36,060 nt of DNA from Stentor coeruleus. Lineage: Eukaryota > Ciliophora > Heterotrichea > Heterotrichida > Stentoridae. The notes below the pieces were generated by a model. It was not told where the DNA came from. It did not search any database and saw only the letters and a list, made by a program, of their open reading frames with translations. Below are positions 17,981 through 26,005 of the stretch, in pieces; position 1 is the first letter of the stretch; each line of letters begins with the position of its first letter. Both the position numbers and the translations under genes were made by a program. The DNA lies in contig MPUH01000763.1 of NCBI GenBank assembly GCA_001970955.1, forward strand, positions 1 through 36,060. Reading direction: 5' to 3'.

Positions 17981-19308
17981 ACATAGGCTAAATAATATAT
18001 GAATTAGTCAATATTGTTTTTTTTTGAGTTTTTCAATATTTTTATAATTGGTTTGAAGTTTTAAATCTTTACATAAATAACTAAAGTTTGTCTTCGTATA
18101 TAAACTTCTTAGCAACGTGAGTATTTTTTATCAAATTGATCGTATCTATTGATTTTAGAGATTTTTTTAAAACTTTCTATTAATTAACTATTTTAATCTT
18201 GAGTTAAGGCATGCATTATATATTCCCATTAATTGTTTTTATAAGTTCTTCTCAATATAAAGCCAATTAAAAACTTGCTGATACTTTATTTGATTTCTTG
18301 GAGTGATAAACATCTTAGGTGTTGATATGAACACTAATTCTGAATCTTTCCAGTATTTAGAATGATTAATCTGTCCTTTCTATATCACGATTATCAAAAT
18401 ACCTTTATTTTGATTTCTTAGATTACACTTTACTTTTTCAAACTTACTTTTATCATTCTTAACTATAATTCCTAGACCTCCAACTGTGATATCAATTTCT
18501 TCCATTCTGTTTTTAACATCTTTTGTCAAATTTAAGGGCTAAAATACTAAAACATGATTTTTTGGTTTTTTATAACCAAGAATAGCTTATTTCCTTTAAA
18601 AATAGGTTTTTATATATCGTTTGAGATTTTCTTAAAGCAATAATTGAGCATTTTAACATTTTTAAATCGTCATAATTTATCTACAAAAGCCACAAACAAT
18701 TTTACTAGGAAATACTTTGTTTAGAATAAGGTGCTCAAAAGAAAAAATATCATGAAATCATTTAATAATGGAAGGGTTGAAAAGTTTATTAGAACTATTT
18801 TCAAATTCTATAATTTATTTATATTTCAAAGTTGATATTTTTATTAATATATATATATTAATTATAGTGATAACAAATGTATAATTGCATCCAAATATAT
18901 ATGTTAAAATGAAAGTATTGGCTAATGATACTCAATATTTTCAAGTTAATACGATAAAAATCTATAAATAGCAACATGTCAATTATCTCCGCTTTTAGCT
19001 GAAGCTTTTAATAATTGGATTAAGAAATTGTTGATTATTTAGTTAAGAAAAGTTTCAAGCTTTAGAAATAATTTTCTGTTTTGTCTGATAAAATAGAATT
19101 TTTAAAAAAAATATTGTTTTATGATGAAAAGTGGGAGAGTAATCTATTGTTATTTAGTCTGTTGTTTGGATAAGGGAAATGCAGGAAGAATAAGATAAGC
19201 AGAGAAAATTAGATTGTTTTTGAAGTGATGCTTTATGAAATATAGGTATAATGCTTTTTAGTATTTTATTGGAAAATAAGAGTTATGATAGTTTTATTAG
19301 ATTTCAGA
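17981..19308. other. non-coding tail of copy A with copy-A-only insert
   Basis: Positions 17981 to about 18075 and about 19012-19300 have clear counterparts at 22875-22975 and 22975-23267 in copy B. Positions about 18075-19012 have none. That insert carries a decayed minus-strand ORF, listed separately, and AT-rich sequence with a TA-dinucleotide run near 18847. Related sequence, ATAATTGG followed by A or T, occurs near both edges of the insert, but no terminal inverted repeats or transposase were seen. Confidence 0.55.
18239..18586 (-). pseudogene. decayed coding remnant inside copy-A-only insert
   Basis: On the minus strand a coding-like frame runs from 18586 to a TAA at 18239-18241. It is broken by two TAG codons, in the contexts LVF-stop-PLNL and IIVI-stop-KGQI (the latter at 18380-18382). 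Between them lie natural-looking stretches such as NRMEEIDITVGGLGIIVKND and KDSELVFISTPKMFITPRNQ. Further upstream in the same frame more TAA codons appear, at the frequency expected of random AT-rich DNA. No family was recognised. Decay of an old gene is the simplest reading; both TAG codons could be mutated CAG. Confidence 0.45.
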
Positions 19309-19470
19309 AAATGAATATCATGGGGTTCATATGAATGATATGCAACCATCAAGAAATTTATTTTTACCTCTTGAGTTCTCAAGAGTCACAAACCCTACAA
19401 GGAGCATTTATTGCTTTCTAGTAATTTTGATATTCATAGTTTGGATTTCTTCAAAGTTTCTGGCAAACAT
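19309..19470 (+). pseudogene. MBOAT 3'-end fragment
   Basis: About 160 bp match the last codons of the MBOAT gene (from about 14450), including TTGATATTCATAG and a diverged TTTCTGGCA-ACAT. The frame is broken: the counterpart of FPMILIF here reads through a TAG at about 19428, and there is no upstream part of the gene. It marks the left edge of copy B and shows that the duplication breakpoint lay inside the MBOAT coding region. Confidence 0.85.
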
Positions 19471-19552
19471 AAAAAATTGAAATTAAAATATCTTTGCCAA
19501 CCTTAATTTTTTTTTATAAGTCTTAATATCCTAAAGAATTTTCTAAGTTATT

Positions 19553-21574
19553 CTAATTAACTACGTTGAATTCAACTTCATATTCAAAGCTATGCTCTCC
19601 TCTAACACAGACCAAATGGTCGTATATTACCCAGGAGTTACTTGGGACATTGATTGTACCTTTTGGCTCATTTCTAATGGTACGTACAACATTTTCAATT
19701 TCAATTATATTGACTTCAACCATTTTATCATAATCTCCATCGTTTTTGATAATAATAGTAGCTGAATAATCATGTTCTATTTTATAAGCAGTAATTCCAT
19801 CAATTTCCCCAGCCTGTGTTCTAGAATTACTTATAAGTTCAGTCCATGCTTTCTTTACAATATCTTCAGTACTTTTTTCAGCCACAACCTCAAAACTTTT
19901 ATTAGAATGTAAACTCATAACTACAGGCTTTGACTTAATCGAATATAAAAACTCATTGTACCCTAATTTGGTAAGCCAATCTCTAATATGCTCTTCACCA
20001 AAGTTCTTTAATGATACATGAAACATCTCATAAAAGCCTTGTAAAGTTAACCCGGCATCAGTTGATGCATATACATTTCTGATTTTTTCGTTAAACTGCT
20101 CTTCATTTACAGTAATACCAATAGCTTCCATGAAATTAATGTATTCTAAAGGTTCCATGATTTTATCACAGTCTTTATCATATTTGCGGAATATATCTTT
20201 AAGGGTACTTTTAAGTAAAGGATGAAGTTCGCCGGAATTTCCAAAGAATGGTGTCTTTTCAAAATGGTTTTGTGGGTTGAAGCTATTTCCTGCTGATATT
20301 GGGACTATATAATAAGTCCCTGGCTCTAAATCAAGTTCTAACTGAACAACTCTTAAACTTTGAGTCATTTCAATACGCTTGACTAGTTTTAATTGATCGT
20401 TCAAAACTACAAATCCTAAATTCAAATAAGGCCGATGAGTTTTTACACCAACTGATCTTTCATCTTCTTGATGCATTCCAATTAATATATTCGAAACATC
20501 AGAAACCTGCAAGACGAAATAATTATCAGGGAATCCGCCATATTTTTCATCTTTTACTATATTAACTTTCAATCTTTTTTCATTAGAAAAGTCCAACCGA
20601 CCTACAGCTATATCCTCGAAATTATCTACAAAGTCCTCAAAATTCATCCAAAAAGCTCCATCATTAGCATCGAATTTCGGCTTTAATATTTCAATCATTT
20701 CTTCAGTCCACTCAGCTGAATACTCACTCCAAGATCCATTCCATTCAAAATACCCCCAAGGGTTTCTCAATCTCATAAGCTTAAAACCATTAACTTCTTC
20801 AATTCTACTAACTGCATAGCAATGATTTGCACTTACACCCCCATAATCATCAGCTACAGTATCAGATTTTGTTCCAGCAATCAAGCACCTTCCAGATTTT
20901 TTCCACTCCTTTAAGTTATCCCAGAATTCCCCTGATTTGATTTTATCCTTATTTTTCTTAAGGCGAAATAATTCTGCAGGACAGCCAGTTAGGTTTTCAA
21001 ATGAATCTTTAGCTGAACCTCCTTTTAAAGCTAAATATGAGCCATAAGCTTTAGCATAAGCTTTTTCTAAGATCATAACCCAAAGTTCATTTTCATTATG
21101 TTTACTAAAAACAGGCTTTCCATCTTTAACATAGCAAGGAATAAAGTTGTCAACAGTAACGTTTTGCCATTCTCCATCTTTACAAATTCTTAGTCTATAG
21201 AAATTTTGCTGTGAGTATTCTGGATTTAGGAAGATTTTCCATATGCGTTCACTATGATCAGCTAATGAAGCTATTGTTGAAAGAAGCCAACAATCGCCCA
21301 GATCTCCTTGTTTGATATCACTTTTTTTTATCCCACCCTGGAAGACTTCGATTTGGCCTTGAAGGAACTCATGAGGTCGTTTCCAAATTATTTCCTCGAG
21401 GTCATGAATTTCTGTGCCATATATTGAGTACTCAGTTGGAGGGAAATATGGGTCAATATAGTCGAAAGTTGATAGGAATGACTGTAGTTGGTCGAGGGGA
21501 ATCAAATCGACAGCTATTGATTGGATGGTGTTTCGGATTTTTTCAAGGTCAGAAATTAATTCTTCTGATGACAT
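19553..21574 (-). CDS. calpain-type cysteine protease with EF-hand module (copy B)
   Basis: 673 residues, paralogous to calpain A along the whole length. The catalytic triad is kept: Cys95 in GDCWLLS, His251 in ANHCYAV and Asn271 in RNPWG. Domain III (KYGGFPDNYFVLQVS), the EF-hand loop (DKDCDKIMEPLE), the LTLQGFYEMFHVSLKNFGEE segment and the beta-rich tail are all present. Many differences are conservative or silent, and no stop or frameshift has appeared while the neighbouring peroxidase copy decayed, which implies that this copy is under selection. The C-terminal 110 residues differ most from A (for example ITAYKIEHDYSATIIIKNDG). Divergent from the GPx pseudogene. Confidence 0.92.
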   Translation of the reverse strand: MSSEELISDLEKIRNTIQSIAVDLIPLDQLQSFLSTFDYIDPYFPPTEYSIYGTEIHDLEEIIWKRPHEFLQGQIEVFQGGIKKSDIKQGDLGDCWLLSTIASLADHSERIWKIFLNPEYSQQNFYRLRICKDGEWQNVTVDNFIPCYVKDGKPVFSKHNENELWVMILEKAYAKAYGSYLALKGGSAKDSFENLTGCPAELFRLKKNKDKIKSGEFWDNLKEWKKSGRCLIAGTKSDTVADDYGGVSANHCYAVSRIEEVNGFKLMRLRNPWGYFEWNGSWSEYSAEWTEEMIEILKPKFDANDGAFWMNFEDFVDNFEDIAVGRLDFSNEKRLKVNIVKDEKYGGFPDNYFVLQVSDVSNILIGMHQEDERSVGVKTHRPYLNLGFVVLNDQLKLVKRIEMTQSLRVVQLELDLEPGTYYIVPISAGNSFNPQNHFEKTPFFGNSGELHPLLKSTLKDIFRKYDKDCDKIMEPLEYINFMEAIGITVNEEQFNEKIRNVYASTDAGLTLQGFYEMFHVSLKNFGEEHIRDWLTKLGYNEFLYSIKSKPVVMSLHSNKSFEVVAEKSTEDIVKKAWTELISNSRTQAGEIDGITAYKIEHDYSATIIIKNDGDYDKMVEVNIIEIENVVRTIRNEPKGTINVPSNSWVIYDHLVCVRGEHSFEYEVEFNVVN

Positions 21575-22244
21575 ATTTATATCTAATTAAATCTAAATGG
21601 AATAATATATATATTTCTATAAGACTTTTGAATAATAAAGGGTGTGCTAGGTGGATAACTTTTTGGATATCACCATTAGAATTATTTATAAGAAAATGAG
21701 ATTTTATTTATAGGATTAGATTTATATAGTCAATTTTTTATTTTGGTACTTTTAAACAATGAAGATGATTACTTATTTAAGGATGTCAGGGATTTTTTTG
21801 CTTTTGGTTTAGAGGATCATTAGGGCAAGAGACTTTATGAAAACTATGCAAAAGAAAGTATAATTTTTATGATTTATTAATTCATGCCCCAATTTGCCTA
21901 TATAATGATATTTGCTTAAGCATTTTATTATAAAACGACTTTCAAAAGTTATATAATGAGTTTAAGAGAAAAACAATCAATTTTTGTGGTAAATGCAAGT
22001 GTTATGCTGAGTGATAATGTATATTTTATTACTTGATAGAGCCTAAGCTCTCTGCCATTATAGTTAGACTTCTCCATTTTTCTGTGATTATGGAAAATTA
22101 AAAGCTTTAGTTAAGAAAAACAAAAAAATACGTGTAGAGTATTTTAAAAAAAGAAACAATAATACTCCAAAATCCTATACAACGCTCTTCTTTTCTATCT
22201 TTATTTATAATACTGTCATTATTTTTAGAATAAGCCGCAAAAAA
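21575..22244. other. divergent spacer in copy B
   Basis: Non-coding counterpart of 16720-17381, recognisable throughout but with many substitutions and small indels. The part nearest the calpain start is C-poor on the plus strand. No separate feature was seen. Confidence 0.6.
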
Positions 22245-22826
22245 ATGGGAAATAGCCTATGTTGTTGCCTAAGAGAAAATCTAAGACTAAGTATTTCATC
22301 AATACGACATAGCAATGAAAACTATAGATAGCTTAGAGGTACAATTTACATAATTTCATAATAAAATCATCCTAATAGTCAGCATAGCTTACCAATGACA
22401 GATTTCTGATAAACACATTGATCAGCTTGTTATACTAGATACTCAGCGTAGAAATCGTATTTTGGAGATCCTATCTTNACATTGATCAGCTTGTTATACT
22501 AGATACTCAGCGTAGAAATCGTATTTTGGAGATCCTATCTTTCCCTTGCAACCAATTTTTCTGACGAGAATACTCAGAACAAGAGACTATAAAAGCTATC
22601 TAATTAAGCGAGGAGTCAATTTTCATAACTTAGAAAAAGTTGAGATTAACTGAAGAAATGCTTGTGGATTGTATAAGTATTTAAGGAAAATTAGTATCCT
22701 AAACGCTAGGAAAATCAGAATATGCTTTTGCAAATTTTTGTCAACAGAAATAGGGAAATTTTTGGGTATTATGGAATGTTGACTAATCCAATTCAGCTGA
22801 TTAATGATTTAGAATTTTATATATAA
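22245..22826 (+). pseudogene. glutathione peroxidase pseudogene (copy B)
   Basis: It starts with an intact ATG and the same MGNSLCCCLREN leader as copy A. A 2-nt deletion in the SSIYD codons then shifts the frame. Further damage includes GAA to TAA (counterpart of FTEF), TGG to TGA in NQFFWRE, and a 1-nt loss before SYLIK. The TGA matching Sec62 is still present (after the GCTTACCAA counterpart of the ACK codons). The 30-bp duplication of copy A is absent. A 63-bp stretch is doubled around an N at 22478, probably an assembly join. A diverged SECIS-like hairpin follows at about 22840-22878. Confidence 0.88.
22415..22541. repeat. 63-bp perfect direct repeat flanking a single N (likely assembly artefact)
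   Basis: 22415-22477 and 22479-22541 are identical and separated only by N at 22478. Copy A has one such segment. This is what results when two contigs with overlapping ends are joined without merging. The true genome probably has one copy here. Confidence 0.85.
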
Positions 22827-23325
22827 GCCTGCATTTAAGTGAATGGGTATAGATAAAAAAAGTGTTCTTATTCTTGAAATATAGGTTAAATAATATATCA
22901 ATTAATCAAATTGTTTTTGTTGAGTTAAAAATTTTCTTCAGTATTTTAATAATTGATTGAAGTTTTATATTTAGATTAGGAAATTGACACTTGTTTAATT
23001 AAGGAATGTTTCGAACTTTAGGAATAATTTTCTGCTGTTGCCTGATAAATAAAAAAATGAAAAATTATTGTCTTTGCTAAAAAAAGTGGGAAAAAAATCT
23101 GTTATTGCTTGATTTATAGTTTGGATAAGGGAAATATACGAAGGATGAGATAAGTAGAGAAAATTATATCATTTTCTTTTTTGAAGGGATGCTTTATTAT
23201 ATATACGAAAATATTTATTATTATTTTTTTGTAAGAAAAGAGATATGATAATTTAATAATCTCAATAACAATAATCTACCAAAAAAATCATAATCTCACA
23301 AATAATAATCTTCCTAAACACATAA
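22827..23325. other. 3' flank of GPx pseudogene and DTWD1 upstream region
   Basis: 22840-22878 resembles the SECIS candidate of copy A, with TGAA, the GGGTATAGAT strand and a TTCTTGAAAT return strand, but pairing is weaker. The rest matches the copy A tail up to about 23267. The final 60 bp before DTWD1 are A/C-rich with almost no G on the plus strand. Confidence 0.5.
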
Positions 23326-24054
23326 ATGGTAGAACCATCACTATTCGAAACCCTGCTCCTAGATTCCTTTTCCCCTCTAGACTCAGCAGAAAGATCCAAA
23401 TGCCCTCAATGTTCTTGTTATCGCAAATACTATTGTTACGATTGTTTAATCCCAATGGTCGAGCATTTTCCTCACGTATCTCTTCCCTGTAAAGCTACAA
23501 TCCTCAAATGTAAAAAAGAGCCCCGAAGCAAAAGTTCAGTCGTTGTAATAAAACTTTTTTCCCCTGAAAACTCAGAAATCATCGACTGCCTTGGCGAAGA
23601 TAGCTCAGTACCAGAATTCCCACCACAAACCATGTTATTATTCCCTGGACCAGGTTCAAAAACTTTATCAGACCTATCAAATGACGAATTACTTGGGATT
23701 AAAAATTTAGTTTTTATAGATTCAACTTGGCTTCAAACAAAATCTATGCTAAGAAATCAGCGAGTTGCAAATTTGCCAATGCTAAGACTTGAAAATCACA
23801 CAACAGCATTTTGGAGGTATCAAAATGAGTCTAAAAACTCCTTAGCGACAATTGAAGCTGTTTATTATGCTTATGTTGATATGTATAAAGAAAAATTCTC
23901 ACGAGGCCTTGAGACTGAAGCTTATCAAGGACAATATGATAATGTTTTATGGTATTTTGTATATACATATCAGCGTATACAAAATGATTATATTGAGAAA
24001 AAACATAAAGGAAAAACTTTTAAACATATTCCAGGGTATATCAAGAATAAGTAA
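23326..24054 (+). CDS. DTWD1: DTW-domain tRNA-uridine aminocarboxypropyltransferase (DTWD1-like)
   Basis: 242 residues. The N-terminal half has a cysteine cluster typical of DTWD1 (CPQCSCYRKYYCYDCLIPM). The signature of the family is VFIDSTWLQTKSML (D-S-T-W), followed by LPMLRLENHTTAFWRYQ and a C-terminal GQYDNVLWYF motif. DTWD1 and DTWD2 (bacterial TapT) transfer the 3-amino-3-carboxypropyl group from S-adenosylmethionine to uridine in tRNA, forming acp3U. The order Cys cluster, PGP (LLFPGPGSKTL), DSTW, GQYDN fits DTWD1 better than DTWD2. It is shorter than the human protein (about 300). Start is the first ATG after a G-poor leader. Its stop is only 18 bp from the convergent DYRK stop. Confidence 0.9.
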   Translation: MVEPSLFETLLLDSFSPLDSAERSKCPQCSCYRKYYCYDCLIPMVEHFPHVSLPCKATILKCKKEPRSKSSVVVIKLFSPENSEIIDCLGEDSSVPEFPPQTMLLFPGPGSKTLSDLSNDELLGIKNLVFIDSTWLQTKSMLRNQRVANLPMLRLENHTTAFWRYQNESKNSLATIEAVYYAYVDMYKEKFSRGLETEAYQGQYDNVLWYFVYTYQRIQNDYIEKKHKGKTFKHIPGYIKNK

Positions 24055-24072
24055 TTTATAAGATAACATAAG

Positions 24073-25707
24073 CTAATTACCATCTCCTTTTGATATAACT
24101 GGGGTTTTAGGGTTTTTCGTATGCCCTCTAAGCCCTTCTGCAATGAATTCATGTAAAAAAGCTTCTTCTGGGGTTAAACGTTTTTCCGGGTTCCATTCAA
24201 AGCACTTGTCTAAAAAATCTAAAAACTTTTCATCGGTGGTCTTCACTTTATCCACAAGCATCCTCGTCCCTGGGTATCTTTTTTTCCCTCTACTATTCGC
24301 GATGATTTTAGGTGCATTTCCATCAAAAAACAATTTTTTACGTGTTGACCTTTCTAAAACATCATCTGGAGGTATACCTCTTACCTCCATAATACAAAGC
24401 AACTGTTCAGCTTCAGATTCTCCTGGAAATAAAGGATATCCACTATGAATTTCAGCAAGAATACAACCTAAAGACCACATATCAATAGCTACAGTATACT
24501 CAATACCTAAAATTATCTCTGGAGCTCTATAAAATCTACTTTGAATATATGTATAGATTTTCTCATTAGTAAAACATGATGAACCAAAATCAATAACTTT
24601 GATTCCTGATCTATTTGGGTCTTTTAATAAAATATTTTCTGGTTTTAAGTCACAATGGATTATTGAACAATCTTTCATATAAACTAAACATGCTATTATT
24701 TGTATGGCAAACCTTCGGACAAGAGATAGAGAAAAACCTTGGAAATTGTTTGATTTAAGAAGTTCGTATATATTCATACTTAAAAGTTCAAAAGTTAAGC
24801 AAATGTGCTTACGGAAAATAAAATACTCTAACATTTTAATTGTATGATACTTATCCTCAGGGTCTTTTGCTTTAAGTGCAGCAAGTACTTTAATCTCAAC
24901 TTTACCTTGACGATGGAATCTTTTTTGATTCCTTATAATTTTCAATGCTATAAAACTCTTAGTCTTATGATCAAAACATTTCACAACCTGCCCAAAACTC
25001 CCTTTGCCAAGTATTTGTTGTATTTCATATCTATAAGCAATATGATCCCCATTAACCAATTTATAATCATTTCTCTCATCATCATATCCATAATTACAAT
25101 CATTATTCTCTCCTTTAATTTTCTGAGCTCTCATACCTAAATAATAAACTTCAGAGTAATCTAAAATCTCCATCTGTTCATATTTGGTCATATACCCCAA
25201 GAATTGTTTAAATATCTGAGGAACTTTTAATGGTAGTTGCTGACTTGCTAATAAATCATCAGGATCTTGAATATTCCTAGATGTAGATTTTCTTCTTGAA
25301 ATACTTCTTTTTGAAGGTCTTATATGTTTAGAATCCTCTTTTAATTTTATAAACTCAATACCATCTGTTAAACATATTTGTCCATGTGGAGTACCTTGGG
25401 TAATTAGTAATTGTGTGCGATTTAAACTTCCGTTAAGCTTTGTTGATGTATTTATAGATGTATTCAATGAAGTATTTAGGGAAAATTTATCACTTAAGAC
25501 TGGGAAGCAGTTTTCTATTTTCCTGTTAGATGAAATAGTTTGTTTTGGAGGATGAGAGTCGTTTAATGCTGTGGCTCGCATAAGATTGGATGTGTTAAGT
25601 CGGGCTTTGAATGGATTTACGATTGTGCTTTTTTTCTTGCTGGATTTTGTCCCTGAGGAGCGGATTTTGAGTATTTTAATGCGAGGTGAGGCTTTTGGGC
25701 CATTCAT
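24073..25707 (-). CDS. DYRK-family dual-specificity protein kinase
   Basis: 544 residues. A basic, Ser/Thr-rich N-terminal extension (1-150) carries repeats such as SLNTSLNTSINTST. The DYRK homology box precedes the kinase domain (NDYKLVNGDHIAYRYEIQ). In the kinase: glycine loop GKGSFG (234-239), ATP lysine K256 in IALKII, catalytic loop HCDLKPEN (HCD rather than HRD, as in DYRKs), DFG 373-375, and the activation-loop tyrosines YTY 385-387 in IYTYIQSRFYRAPEI. DYRKs autophosphorylate the second activation-loop tyrosine during translation, then phosphorylate Ser/Thr. The DH box points to class II (DYRK2/3/4, yeast Pom1-like), linked to cell growth and morphogenesis. The upstream flank (25708-25930) is nearly C-free on the plus strand. 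Confidence 0.95.
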   Translation of the reverse strand: MNGPKASPRIKILKIRSSGTKSSKKKSTIVNPFKARLNTSNLMRATALNDSHPPKQTISSNRKIENCFPVLSDKFSLNTSLNTSINTSTKLNGSLNRTQLLITQGTPHGQICLTDGIEFIKLKEDSKHIRPSKRSISRRKSTSRNIQDPDDLLASQQLPLKVPQIFKQFLGYMTKYEQMEILDYSEVYYLGMRAQKIKGENNDCNYGYDDERNDYKLVNGDHIAYRYEIQQILGKGSFGQVVKCFDHKTKSFIALKIIRNQKRFHRQGKVEIKVLAALKAKDPEDKYHTIKMLEYFIFRKHICLTFELLSMNIYELLKSNNFQGFSLSLVRRFAIQIIACLVYMKDCSIIHCDLKPENILLKDPNRSGIKVIDFGSSCFTNEKIYTYIQSRFYRAPEIILGIEYTVAIDMWSLGCILAEIHSGYPLFPGESEAEQLLCIMEVRGIPPDDVLERSTRKKLFFDGNAPKIIANSRGKKRYPGTRMLVDKVKTTDEKFLDFLDKCFEWNPEKRLTPEEAFLHEFIAEGLRGHTKNPKTPVISKGDGN

Positions 25708-26005
25708 AATATTTTATAGTGTAGGGATTCCATGATTGAGAAATAGAGCAGGTTAAATTTGTGTTTTTTTTGTGGAAAGGAAGGATTTTTAAAGAGAGAA
25801 GTGGGTTTTATAAGGATTTTGATGGAGTTTGAAGAGAATTGAAATTTTTATGATCAAATTTTAGGTAAAAGTCCATGATTAGTGAATGGGATAAAAATAA
25901 TTATAAAAGATTTTGATAAGTTGGTTTTTATAACAATAAAAAAATATAAAAACAAAGCTTATTTTATCATATTAAACCCTAATTGGCAAAACAATATCTT
26001 CATCT
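25708..26005. other. spacer between DYRK and carboxypeptidase genes
   Basis: 298 bp between the DYRK start and the carboxypeptidase stop (both minus strand). Positions 25741-25920 hold about 43 G and 4 C on the plus strand, so the DYRK coding strand is G-poor upstream of its start. No ORF or RNA was seen. Confidence 0.55.

Larger units (their letters stand above)
14450..19300. repeat. segmental tandem duplication, copy A
   Basis: This unit runs from inside the MBOAT 3' end through calpain A and the selenoprotein glutathione peroxidase to a non-coding tail. Copy B (about 19308-23267) is directly adjacent and in the same orientation. Homology was traced by eye in the MBOAT tail, across both calpains, in the calpain-peroxidase spacer, in the peroxidase and in the tail (for example GTTTGGATAAGGGAAAT at about 19160 and 23120). 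Copy A is about 0.9 kb longer because of sequence at about 18075-19012 that is missing from B. Boundaries are accurate to about 20 bp. Confidence 0.88.
19308..23267. repeat. segmental tandem duplication, copy B
   Basis: This is the second unit of the tandem duplication described for 14450-19300. Order and orientation are the same: MBOAT tail fragment, calpain, spacer, glutathione peroxidase, tail. Only the calpain remains intact. The unit ends about 60 bp before the DTWD1 start codon. It contains the single N of the window at 22478. Confidence 0.88.

Noticed and set aside
18239-18690. An intact gene using UAA/UAG as glutamine
   Set aside because: Although about 180 codons can be read from an ATG to TGA that way, most of the UAR codons occur at the frequency expected in random AT-rich DNA, and all other genes here use the standard code.
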